From positions 1 to 29,648 of the forward strand of contig JAZSIU010000014.1 of NCBI GenBank assembly GCA_045533955.1: a stretch of DNA of 29,648 nucleotides, given 5' to 3'. This DNA comes from HGM04593 sp045533955. Its GTDB lineage: Bacteria > Bacteroidota > Bacteroidia > Bacteroidales > Bacteroidaceae. Position 1 is the first letter of the stretch. Every line of letters begins with the position of its first letter. Positions 15,118 through 22,817 of this stretch are shown piece after piece. A program made the position numbers and the translations under genes. A model generated the notes under the pieces. The model worked only from the letters and a program-made list of their open reading frames with translations. It did not search any database and was not told where the DNA came from.

Positions 15118-15612
15118 TCTTTGCCCTTAGGCTAAGATAGGAGGCCCGCGCGGTAAAAAAAATCAAAGCAAGCTTTATTTTTTCTGCTTTTTTAAAAAAA
15201 ATCTTTGCCTTGCGGCTAAGATAAGAGGCGGCTCGGGATAAAAAACAGGCAAACTTGTTTTTTTTCTCCACTCGCTTGTTTGTATCTTTGCCTTGCGGCC
15301 AAGATAGGAGGCGGCTCGGAATAAAAAACAAGCAAACTTGTTTTATTCTCCACTCGCTTGTTTGTATCTTTGCCTTGCGGCCAAGATAGGAGGCGGCTCG
15401 GGATAAAAAACAAGCAAACTTGTTTTTTTCTCCACTCGCTTGTTTGTATCTTTGCCTTGCGGCTAAGATAGGATGCGGCTCGGGATAAAAAACAAGCGAA
15501 CTTGTTTTATTCTCCACTCGCTTATTTGTATCTTTGCCTTGCGGCTAAGATAGGAGGCGGCTCGGGATAAAAAACAAGCGAACTTGTTTTATTCTCCACT
15601 CGCCTTTCACTA
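15118..15612. repeat. Tandem array of about 82-bp units (five plus one degenerate)
   Basis: Units begin with tctttgcc at 15202, 15285, 15367, 15449 and 15531 (periods 83, 82, 82, 82) and the array ends at 15612. A degraded 84-bp unit precedes them at 15118. Each full unit contains ttgcggc(c/t)aagata, gcggctcgg, a hairpin of the type aaaacaag-cgaa-cttgtttt, and ctccactcgc. Boundaries of the full units carry TATCTTTG (15283, 15365, 15447, 15529, 15611), a match to the Bacteroidota -7 consensus. Because 82 is not a multiple of 3, the long minus-strand open frames that run through it change frame each unit and are not genes. Confidence 0.92.
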
Positions 15613-15665
15613 TCTTTGCACAGAATATTCGGCTCGATGCAAAGGTACAAAGATTTTTTGCATCG
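15611..15665. promoter_or_regulatory. Candidate divergent promoter region before the MATE gene
   Basis: TATCTTTG on the plus strand (15611-15618) lies about 70 bases before the MATE ATG, and TACCTTTG on the minus strand (15647-15640) points towards mnmA. Both match TAnnTTTG. A 9-bp inverted repeat, cgatgcaaa (15635-15643) with tttgcatcg (15657-15665), encloses the minus-strand box. No TTG stands at the standard 19-21 base spacing (nearest is 24), so promoter activity is only suggested. If the minus box is used, the mnmA leader would contain the whole array. Confidence 0.45.
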
Positions 15666-15689
15666 CCGACGCAATATAAAAGAAAAACT

Positions 15690-17072
15690 ATGAGCAAAAG
15701 AATAGAGAGAAAAGTCCCCACCGAGCTTGGGACCGAGAGTGTGGGCAGGCTGCTTATGCAATATGCAATTCCGGCCATTATAGCACAGACAGCCTCGTCA
15801 ATATACCACACTATCGACAGTATTTTCATCGGGCACATTCCCGACGTTGGAGCTCTGGCAATCTCGGGCCTTGCAACCACCTTCCCGCTGATGAACCTTT
15901 CGGCGGCGTTCGGTGCAATGGTGGGCGTCGGCGGCGCCACGCAATTGTCGGTACGATTGGGACAGCGCGACTACGACTCGGCCAAAATCATCCTCGGCAA
16001 TCTTGTTACGCTGAACATAATCGTGGGAATTCTGTTCGCCGCGGTGGCACTCATCTTCCTCGACCCCATCCTCTTTTTCTTCGGAGCAAGCGAGAGTACA
16101 CTGCCCCACGCACGCGCCTTTATGGAGGTAATTCTGTACGGTAACATATTCACACACCTCTATTTTGGAATAAACGCAGCCATAAGAGCCGCCGGACACC
16201 CAAAGCAGGCAATGTACGCCACCATACTCACAGTATGCGCCAATGCAATATTGGCCCCCATCTTTATTTTTGTATTAGGCTGGGGCATACGAGGCGCGGC
16301 GCTTGCCACTATTCTGGCACAGTGCATCACCCTTTTGTGGCAGATTAGACTGCTGAGCAACCCCGACGAGCTACTACATCTGCAACGCGGCATCTATCGT
16401 CTGCGCAGAAACATTGTAAAGAGCATTCTTGCCATTGGAATGTCGCCGTTCTTCATAAACGCGGCCGCCTGCATTGTAGTAATTATAATAAACAAAGGAT
16501 TAAGAAGTTACAGCGACGATGGTGATATGTCCATTGCGGCCTACGGAATATCGAACCGCATACAATTTATTTTCGTGATGGTTGTCCTCGGCCTCACACA
16601 GGGAATGCAGCCCATCGTGGGCTACAACTACGGCGCGCGCAAGCCCGGGCGCGTAAAAGAGACGCTGAAGCTGACCATAATATGGGCCACCGTCGTTACC
16701 ACATTGGGATTTTTGATAGGCGAGTTTATGCCCTCGACCGTTGCGCGGGCATTCACCACCGAGCAGGCGCTCATCGACAGTTCGACAAAGGCAATGCGCA
16801 TAATGTTTATGTTTATGCCTTTCATCGGATTCCAGCTTGTTACGACAAACTTTTTCCAGAGCATCGGCAAGGTGAATAAATCCATATTCCTCTCGCTCAC
16901 CCGTCAGATACTGCTGCTCATCCCCCTACTGCTTGCCCTGCCACTATTTTTTGGCGAGAATGGCGTGTGGTACAGTATGCCAATATCCGATTTTATAGCA
17001 GCCTTGCTCACCGTGATTATGCTGGCAATGCAATTCCGCGAGTGGCGTACACAAAAAGATGGAATCAACTAA
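15690..17072 (+). CDS. MATE family efflux transporter
   Basis: A 460-residue multidrug and toxic compound extrusion (MATE) protein with about 12 membrane helices in two pseudo-repeated halves. Diagnostic stretches are LLMQYAIPAIIAQTASSIYHTIDSIFIG (helix 1), ALAISGLATTFPL and FGAMVGVGGATQLSVRLGQ. In the second half, GLTQGMQPIVGYNYGARK has the typical QP-I-GYNYGA motif. It would export cationic or other small molecules in exchange for Na+ or H+; the substrate cannot be read. It starts downstream of the tandem array and leads a three-gene plus-strand run. Confidence 0.94.
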   Translation: MSKRIERKVPTELGTESVGRLLMQYAIPAIIAQTASSIYHTIDSIFIGHIPDVGALAISGLATTFPLMNLSAAFGAMVGVGGATQLSVRLGQRDYDSAKIILGNLVTLNIIVGILFAAVALIFLDPILFFFGASESTLPHARAFMEVILYGNIFTHLYFGINAAIRAAGHPKQAMYATILTVCANAILAPIFIFVLGWGIRGAALATILAQCITLLWQIRLLSNPDELLHLQRGIYRLRRNIVKSILAIGMSPFFINAAACIVVIIINKGLRSYSDDGDMSIAAYGISNRIQFIFVMVVLGLTQGMQPIVGYNYGARKPGRVKETLKLTIIWATVVTTLGFLIGEFMPSTVARAFTTEQALIDSSTKAMRIMFMFMPFIGFQLVTTNFFQSIGKVNKSIFLSLTRQILLLIPLLLALPLFFGENGVWYSMPISDFIAALLTVIMLAMQFREWRTQKDGIN

Positions 17073-17093
17073 CCCCCGAAAAAGTGTAGTACG

Positions 17094-17717
17094 ATGAAAA
17101 AATATGTTATTTCAATAGGACGACAATTAGGCAGCGGCGGCAAAGATATTGCCGAGAAGCTGGGCCGTATGTTAGGAATATCAGTTTATGACAAAAAGCT
17201 GTTAGAGGTTGCAGCGCAAGAGAGCGGCCTCGACGCCTCGGCATTCGAGGGAGCCGACGAGCAGGAGTCCGACTCGTTTCTCAGCAATATAGTAGCTCTG
17301 CGACACGCTGTCGCCGGATACCTCGGCGGGCAGGATAGCTGTATGCACAGCGACCGCCTCTTCGAGCTTCAGAGCGAGGCTATGCGCAGCATTGCACAGC
17401 GCGAGTCGTGCATCACCATAGGACGTTGCTCCGAGTATGTTCTGCGCGACCACCCCTGTCTCATAAGCATATTCATCACCGCCGACAGCAACGACCGCAT
17501 AGAACGCATAATGCGTAAAGACAGCCTCAGCCGTGAGCAAGCCAAAGAGAAGATGGAACACGGCGACAAGAAGCGTCGCTCCTATCACGACTACTACGCA
17601 ACCACCGAGTGGGGCAACGCCTCGGGTTATCATCTGTGCATAAACTCCTCAATCTTAGGCATCGAGGGGACGGCGCAGTTTATCTACGAATTTGTCAAGC
17701 GTCGCATCAAGGAATGA
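17094..17717 (+). CDS. Cytidylate kinase-like family protein
   Basis: A 207-residue P-loop nucleotide kinase-like protein. Its N-terminus, ISIGRQLGSGGKDIAEKL, is the family P-loop, and ISVYDKKLLEVAA follows. The middle holds AQRESCITIGRCSEYVLRDH, the form seen in the cytidylate-kinase-like family, and a C-terminal part has LCINSSILGIEGTAQFIYEFV. These proteins differ from true Cmk and their substrate is not established. It lies 21 bases after the MATE gene and overlaps the phosphoesterase gene by 4 bases (ATGA at 17714-17717). Confidence 0.9.
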   Translation: MKKYVISIGRQLGSGGKDIAEKLGRMLGISVYDKKLLEVAAQESGLDASAFEGADEQESDSFLSNIVALRHAVAGYLGGQDSCMHSDRLFELQSEAMRSIAQRESCITIGRCSEYVLRDHPCLISIFITADSNDRIERIMRKDSLSREQAKEKMEHGDKKRRSYHDYYATTEWGNASGYHLCINSSILGIEGTAQFIYEFVKRRIKE

Positions 17718-18202
17718 GACGCATAGGCATCCTCTCGGACACGCACGGCTTTTGGGACGAGCGTTACCTTACCCACTTTGCCGATTGCGACGAAATTTGG
17801 CACGCAGGCGACATTGGCAGCGAGGTACTAATAGAGCAATTAGAGAAATTCCGCCCTGTGCGCGCCGTCTATGGTAATATAGACGGTGGGCTGTTGCGCC
17901 ACAAATACAGCGAGACGCTGCGCTTCAGGATTGAGGATTGCGAGGTGCTTATGAAACATATTGGCGGCTACCCGGGCCGTTACGACGCATCGGTGCGCAA
18001 GGCTCTCTACGAGCGTCCGCCGCATCTGTTCGTCGCCGGACACTCACACATTCTAAAAGTAATGTTCGACAAGACACTCGGCTGCCTGCACATAAATCCC
18101 GGGGCCGCCGGCCGACAAGGATGGCAACGGGTGCGCACATTGGTAAAAGTTACCATCGAAGGCAATAAATTCAAAGACCTCGAGGTAATTGAGCTTGCCT
18201 GA
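17714..18202 (+). CDS. YfcE/MJ0936-type metallophosphoesterase
   Basis: A 162-residue single-domain phosphodiesterase. All metal-binding blocks are present in order: ILSDTHG (near residues 5-11), WHAGDIG, VYGNIDG, and near the end VAGHSHI with INPGAAGRQG. These coordinate a dinuclear metal centre that cleaves phosphodiesters; the natural substrate is unknown. The start at 17714 is chosen over an in-frame ATG at 17609 because it places the first catalytic strand at the N-terminus, as in the family, and gives an ATGA overlap with the kinase-like gene. It is convergent with the next gene, only 25 bases between stops. Confidence 0.93.
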   Translation: MRRIGILSDTHGFWDERYLTHFADCDEIWHAGDIGSEVLIEQLEKFRPVRAVYGNIDGGLLRHKYSETLRFRIEDCEVLMKHIGGYPGRYDASVRKALYERPPHLFVAGHSHILKVMFDKTLGCLHINPGAAGRQGWQRVRTLVKVTIEGNKFKDLEVIELA

Positions 18203-18227
18203 GAGAGCGCCCCGCCCCCCCGAGAGC

Positions 18228-19001
18228 CTACGCCTCGGCCTGCTTGTGCCGTCCGAGCCTCTCCCTAACCTTACCTTTTAAAAAACGTCGAAATTTACTC
18301 ATCAGTCGGAATTTTAAGAACTCGTACATACAAAGGTCAATATCCACATTCCGCTCAATTGCGTAACCGAGTAGAAAATGATACAGTTTATCGGTTGTAA
18401 TGCCAAACTGCTCGAAACTGCGCATAGCGTCGCGGCTCCACGGAATGCGCCCGAAGCGCATACGGTTAATATCCGTGAGCGCAAATGAAAAGTGCCCCGT
18501 CTCCTCGTCGTAACGGTAAAAAATATTCGACGGGTTATAATCGAGCGGAAGCGCCCGCTTCTCTTGCAACATAATAGTAAAGGAAATAAGGTCGCGACCC
18601 AGCTTATAAAGCTCGTCAACGGGCATACTCTCGGCCCTCATCTGCGCCAGCGTGGGATAATCCATATATTCGGTAACAAGATAGCCCGTATGAAAGAATC
18701 CGTAGCGCTTATCCTCGATATAAGCAACGGGGAAAGGAGTGTCTATGCCCAAACGCAGAAGTCTCAGCGCATACTCGTACGCCCTGCGAGCCTTACTCTT
18801 GCGAAAAAATGTGTAAACCACGCAATTGACGATAGTGGGGCGCTTGTATTTCTTCACGACAAACGCCCTGCCCGCAAGCGTAACCTTTGACACAATGTTG
18901 CGTTTATTGCAAAATATCCTCTCGGGAACATAATCTCCCGAGACTATTTTTTTAATCTCGGGACGCATAAATTCATAATCGGGATGTATATGCAGCCTCA
19001 T
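18228..19001 (-). CDS. Kdo/WaaP-type lipopolysaccharide kinase-like protein
   Basis: A 257-residue protein with a small protein-kinase-like fold, of the Kdo/WaaP (InaA) group that phosphorylates lipopolysaccharide core sugars. The beta-3 lysine lies in AFVVKKYKR (Lys50/51), the alpha-C glutamate probably in RRAYEYALRLL, and hinge-like residues in GYLVTEYM (106-113). The catalytic loop LPLDYNPSNIFY has Asp154 and Asn159. The metal Asp177 is in ALTDINRMRF, in place of DFG. In the loop, Pro152 stands where most relatives have the His of HxD. Its promoter candidate lies at 19075-19082. The acceptor sugar is not shown; a role in the envelope is inferred. Confidence 0.85.
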   Translation of the reverse strand: MRLHIHPDYEFMRPEIKKIVSGDYVPERIFCNKRNIVSKVTLAGRAFVVKKYKRPTIVNCVVYTFFRKSKARRAYEYALRLLRLGIDTPFPVAYIEDKRYGFFHTGYLVTEYMDYPTLAQMRAESMPVDELYKLGRDLISFTIMLQEKRALPLDYNPSNIFYRYDEETGHFSFALTDINRMRFGRIPWSRDAMRSFEQFGITTDKLYHFLLGYAIERNVDIDLCMYEFLKFRLMSKFRRFLKGKVRERLGRHKQAEA

Positions 19002-19044
19002 TCTTACCTGTTATTTGTTTGATTGTAAATTGTTTGGATTGTTA

Positions 19045-19082
19045 GAAAACTTTTTTGCACAAAAAAGTTTTCTGCAAAGATA
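19045..19082 (-). promoter_or_regulatory. TATCTTTG -7 element with palindrome at the start site
   Basis: On the minus strand TATCTTTG followed by CAG (19082-19075) is a perfect TAnnTTTG box about 74 bases before the Kdo-kinase-like gene. Directly downstream lies a 12-bp perfect palindrome, gaaaactttttt-gcac-aaaaaagttttc (19045-19072), covering the expected transcription start. The nearest TTG is at a 23-base spacing. The palindrome could be an operator or form a 5'-end hairpin in the mRNA. Confidence 0.55.
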
Positions 19083-19174
19083 GACAATTTAACGCGCGAC
19101 ACACACAAGATTTAATATTTTAACAAATAATTTAACTTAAAATAAGAAGCTGTTTAAAAATTCTAAAAAAAATA

Positions 19175-19204
19175 AAAAAGAGGCCCTCAAAAGAGCCTCT
19201 TTTT
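19175..19204 (-). terminator. Rho-independent terminator of the endonuclease I gene
   Basis: Stem aaaaagaggc (19175-19184) pairs with gcctcttttt (19195-19204) around a 10-base loop. On the minus strand it is followed by a T-rich tract. It lies about 65 bases past the endonuclease stop. A second agaagctgttt motif (19145-19155) follows in the minus direction. Confidence 0.85.
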
Positions 19205-19269
19205 ATGCTCGACATAATCTGCTGCAAGCACAGAGAAAAACAAAGAATGAAAGCAAAAATTACGCAGAG

Positions 19270-20787
19270 TTACTTTATGTAATACTTTTCATTATCAACC
19301 ACATACACTCCGCGCGGGAGGCCATAGAAGGCGCGTGCAAAGGGTACGCCTCGACGCAGCAGCTTCCCACTCTGATTATAGACATTCACTCTTCGGGCAG
19401 CGGCCTTCGGTGTATCGACCTTAGTGCTTGCCGACGCTTTTTTAGCATAGATGCTCACTTTTGACTGTCCCGATTTATAGCACGAGAAAATCTTTGCACT
19501 GGGATTATAACGCAACAGATTGCGCGCGTTGCCACCCTTAGCCTGAATATCGGCCGCGCCGCCTGTGGCAATAGTAATCTGCCAGCTGGCATTAGCGTCG
19601 ATATTATCCTGTGTACGCAGATAATTACTGCTACTCGAAGCGGCGTACAGATAGCCGCCATCGACCCTCAGAGCATAGGTAGAGGGCACTGCACCCTTCT
19701 CAACAACAATCTTCTGCACATCCGAGGCTATTGACACAACCTCTGTACCCGACAGTTCCACGGCAGCCGTTGCACGATTATTGGCCCTTTGCTCCTTGCT
19801 CATCGCCACATTCCCGCAGACAATAATCACCGTATCGCCAACCGAAAGCGCCGCTGCATTATCCACGAGAGTAAATTTTGCGGCACTCAGAGAGCCTCCA
19901 CCCGCCGTGCCGCCCGTCTCCTCGCCCGCAGAGCCACCCGTGCTGCTACCACCCTGATTACCCGAACCATCCTCGGGCGCACCGTAAAGATGGAAAGTAT
20001 AATTGACGGAGTCGCCCCACACAAAATCGGCCAGACGCGGATAATCGACAAAGGGGTTACGGTTGCCCTGAATGGCATACACCGCGTTATTACGCTCAAT
20101 CTCCTTTGCGCTCACAGGGTCGTCGTGATGCCATTTGAGCAGCAGGTCAACCGCCCACGGCTTTATGGTGGGATAGGTGCTGCTTTCATAGACCATCCAC
20201 GTATATTTCCACTTTAAATTCTGGTAGCAGGTGAACATATACAGATAGGTGCGCGCAAAATCGCCCTTATATTGGTCGGCAGGCTCAAAAGCATTCTGGC
20301 TGCTGCCCGCAATGTCAGCCTTGCCCACATTCATTATGCCGTTAGTCCACGTAACCTTTGTGAGCCGGGCCATAGGATAGTTGCTCTTGCGGTTGTTGGC
20401 CTCTTGGTCGGATGGGTTCAGATGATGCAGGTCGCGATAGGCATCATTCTCGGTACCGCCCCACCAGCTTTTTGCCACACTATGCTCGATGTTCATTCCA
20501 TCGACCGAGGCCCCTTTCGTCCCAAAATAACGCACATTGTCCGAATACATATCGGCCACCCTGCGCCTGCCGCCCTCTACTATGGCATCGGTGGTGTAAA
20601 AGGCGCCCCACGTACGGCTCGCACCCGAACCATAATCGACAGTCTGTTTTTTATCAATCAGCTTATAAAGAGCATTTTTAAGCGTCTCGCCACCCTTGAC
20701 ACCCTCTATTGACGAGTAGTAGGCACTCTGTGCACAAAGCGACAGCGAAGCAAAAAACAGCGTCGCAGCCAAAAGAATCTTTCTCAT
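19270..20787 (-). CDS. Secreted endonuclease I with T9SS-like C-terminus
   Basis: An extracellular nuclease of the endonuclease I (EndA/NucM) family, about 505 residues. It has a signal peptide (MRKILLAATLFFASLSLCAQ), then the nuclease domain to about residue 270. The catalytic stretch EHSVAKSWWGG and DLHHLNPSDQEANNRKSNYP carry the metal-binding His and Asn. A Gly/Ser/Thr-rich linker follows, then a beta-rich module (about 305-430) of unknown role. The final 40 residues, VNVYNQSGKLLRRG...LPRGVYVVDNEKYYIK, resemble a T9SS type A sorting domain, so surface delivery or secretion is likely. The start at 20787 fits the signal peptide best; in-frame ATGs also exist at 20793 and 20799. Confidence 0.9.
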   Translation of the reverse strand: MRKILLAATLFFASLSLCAQSAYYSSIEGVKGGETLKNALYKLIDKKQTVDYGSGASRTWGAFYTTDAIVEGGRRRVADMYSDNVRYFGTKGASVDGMNIEHSVAKSWWGGTENDAYRDLHHLNPSDQEANNRKSNYPMARLTKVTWTNGIMNVGKADIAGSSQNAFEPADQYKGDFARTYLYMFTCYQNLKWKYTWMVYESSTYPTIKPWAVDLLLKWHHDDPVSAKEIERNNAVYAIQGNRNPFVDYPRLADFVWGDSVNYTFHLYGAPEDGSGNQGGSSTGGSAGEETGGTAGGGSLSAAKFTLVDNAAALSVGDTVIIVCGNVAMSKEQRANNRATAAVELSGTEVVSIASDVQKIVVEKGAVPSTYALRVDGGYLYAASSSSNYLRTQDNIDANASWQITIATGGAADIQAKGGNARNLLRYNPSAKIFSCYKSGQSKVSIYAKKASASTKVDTPKAAARRVNVYNQSGKLLRRGVPFARAFYGLPRGVYVVDNEKYYIK

Positions 20788-20813
20788 AATCATCAACATT
20801 TTCTAATACTGTG

Positions 20814-20821
20814 CGAAGATA
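20814..20821 (-). promoter_or_regulatory. Candidate -7 element upstream of endonuclease I
   Basis: TATCTTCG on the minus strand, continuing GCACA, lies about 26 bases before the start codon, giving a very short leader. It is one base off TAnnTTTG and shares 12 identical bases with the box before ilvE. No TTG at standard spacing is visible. Confidence 0.4.
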
Positions 20822-20957
20822 GAATTTTATTTTCAAACAGAATCTTTCGAAGAGTTTAAAGTTATAAACACACCTTATTAAATTATTTTAAAGAAAAAAA
20901 CCACTGCTTATAAAATTATCATTATCTTAGCGCCATAAACCCTAACAAACATTAAGT

Positions 20958-22802
20958 ATGAGTAAGGACAGAGAAAAACTCTTCGGCGAATTTACACCCG
21001 TCTCATCCGAAGAGTGGAAAAACAAGATTATCGACGACCTCAAAGGAGCCGACTACGACAAAAAAATGATATGGCGCACATCCGAGGGATTCAACGTCAA
21101 GCCCTTCTACCGCAAAGAGGATCTTGAGGGCACAACCGCGAGCCTGCCCGGAGAATACCCCTATACACGCGGAAACAGAGCCGACAACAATTGGCTCATC
21201 CGACAAGAGCTATCGACCGACGACGTCTGCGCAGCCAATCTCGGCGCCCGCCGACAGATTGAGCAGGGGATAACCTCATTGGGCTTCGGCGTAAAAGGAC
21301 GAATGGTATCGGCAGCCTTCATCGAGCAGCTGCTCGATGGCATCGACGCCACAAAGACCGAGCTCAATTTCCGCGTCTGTGCCAAGCGCACCGTCGAGTT
21401 TGCCCGGCTCCTCGCGGCACACTACAAAGCAAAAGGCTACGATGCGAGCCTCATCAGAGGCAGCGTCGAGTACGACCCCATAGGCAAAGAGCTTGTGCGC
21501 GGAAAGGTTCTCGACTGCTACATCGAAAATATAAAAAGCATTTTAGAGGCCACAGACGAGTTCCCCGGCCTCAGATGCGTGGCCGTCAACGCCTCCGACC
21601 TATGCAACGCCGGAGCCTACATCACCCAAGAATTGGGTTACGCGCTTGCGTGGGGCAACGAGTATATGCACGCAATGACCGAGGCCGGCATCAGCCCCGA
21701 CCGCGCCGCAAAAGCCATAAAATTCAATTTCGGAATATCGAGTAATTTCTTTATGGAGATTGCAAAATTCCGCGCGGCACGCACCCTGTGGGCAAAAATC
21801 GTCGAGCAGTACAATCCCGAGTGCAAATGCGCCTGCAAAATGATAATCCACGCAACAACCTCAACGTTCAACCTCACCCTGTTCGACCCCTACGTAAATA
21901 TGTTGCGCACACAGACCGAGGCAATGAGCGCAGCCATCGCAGGCGTAGAGTCGATAGGCGTGCTGCCCTACGACTCGGTCTACGAGACACCCACCGAGTT
22001 TGCACAGCGCATAGCCAAGAACCAACAGCTCATACTAAAGCACGAGAGCCATCTTGACAAGGTCGTTGACCCCGCCGGCGGCTCATATTACATCGAGAGC
22101 CTCACCCGCTCCATTGCAACCCAAGCGTGGAAACTGTTCCTTGAGGTCGAAGAGGCAGGCGGCCTGCACAAAGCCATCAAAGAGGGTACCGTGCAGAAGG
22201 CCATCGGCGAGAGTGGCAACAACCGCCGCACAGCCCTCGCCAAGCGCCGTGAGATACTCTTGGGAACCAATCAATATCCCAATTTCGGCGAAACATCCGA
22301 GGGACGCGAGCCCCTAAAAAAATTCTGCTGCTGCGGCAAGCCCGAGGAGCACAAAGATGGCACACTCAGCCTCGCCCGCTTGGGCACAGAGTTCGAGGAG
22401 CTTCGCCTCGCCACCGAGCGCAGCGCTGGGCGCCCCAAAGCCTTTATGCTGACAATAGGCAACCTTGCGATGCGTCAGGCACGCGCACAATTCTCGTGCA
22501 ATTTCCTTGCAACAGCCGGCTACGAGGTTATAGACAATTTAGGATTCAAGAGCGTCGAAGAGGGAGCCGCAGCCGCCCTCGAAGCACAAGCCGACATTGT
22601 GGTAATATGCTCGAGCGACGACGAATATGCCCTTTATGCCGTTCCCGCATATAATCTGCTAAAGGATAAAGCCCTCTTCATTGTAGCCGGCGCCCCCGCC
22701 TGCACCGAGGAGCTTCAAAGAGCAGGCATTGAGAATTTCATACACGTGCGAGTAAACGTACTCGACACACTAAAGGCACTAAACGCAAAGTTGGGAATCT
22801 AA
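20958..22802 (+). CDS. mutA: Methylmalonyl-CoA mutase small subunit
   Basis: The non-catalytic beta subunit of the adenosylcobalamin-dependent methylmalonyl-CoA mutase, which interconverts succinyl-CoA and (R)-methylmalonyl-CoA. The 614-residue protein has the mutase barrel (about residues 30-450, with ILKHESHLDKVVDPAGGSYYIE) and a C-terminal B12-domain-like fold. In that fold the cobalamin-binding DxHxxG motif is absent: the equivalent stretch reads IGNLAMRQARAQF. That loss is normal for the small subunit. It is followed after 15 bases by mutB. The 158-base upstream region is AT-rich and shows no cobalamin-riboswitch-like structure that I can see. Confidence 0.95.
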   Translation: MSKDREKLFGEFTPVSSEEWKNKIIDDLKGADYDKKMIWRTSEGFNVKPFYRKEDLEGTTASLPGEYPYTRGNRADNNWLIRQELSTDDVCAANLGARRQIEQGITSLGFGVKGRMVSAAFIEQLLDGIDATKTELNFRVCAKRTVEFARLLAAHYKAKGYDASLIRGSVEYDPIGKELVRGKVLDCYIENIKSILEATDEFPGLRCVAVNASDLCNAGAYITQELGYALAWGNEYMHAMTEAGISPDRAAKAIKFNFGISSNFFMEIAKFRAARTLWAKIVEQYNPECKCACKMIIHATTSTFNLTLFDPYVNMLRTQTEAMSAAIAGVESIGVLPYDSVYETPTEFAQRIAKNQQLILKHESHLDKVVDPAGGSYYIESLTRSIATQAWKLFLEVEEAGGLHKAIKEGTVQKAIGESGNNRRTALAKRREILLGTNQYPNFGETSEGREPLKKFCCCGKPEEHKDGTLSLARLGTEFEELRLATERSAGRPKAFMLTIGNLAMRQARAQFSCNFLATAGYEVIDNLGFKSVEEGAAAALEAQADIVVICSSDDEYALYAVPAYNLLKDKALFIVAGAPACTEELQRAGIENFIHVRVNVLDTLKALNAKLGI

Positions 22803-22817
22803 AAAAAAGACAGAGCT

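Noticed and set aside
15110..15940. Long minus-strand open frames with repeated motifs such as FACFLSRAASYL across the tandem array
   Set aside because: The repeat period is 82-83 bp, not a multiple of three, so the frame shifts each unit. No start or family resemblance; these are shadows of a non-coding repeat.
20800..20957. Possible cobalamin riboswitch before mutA
   Set aside because: The spacer is short and AT-rich and I see no B12-box-like conserved sequence or matching arms.
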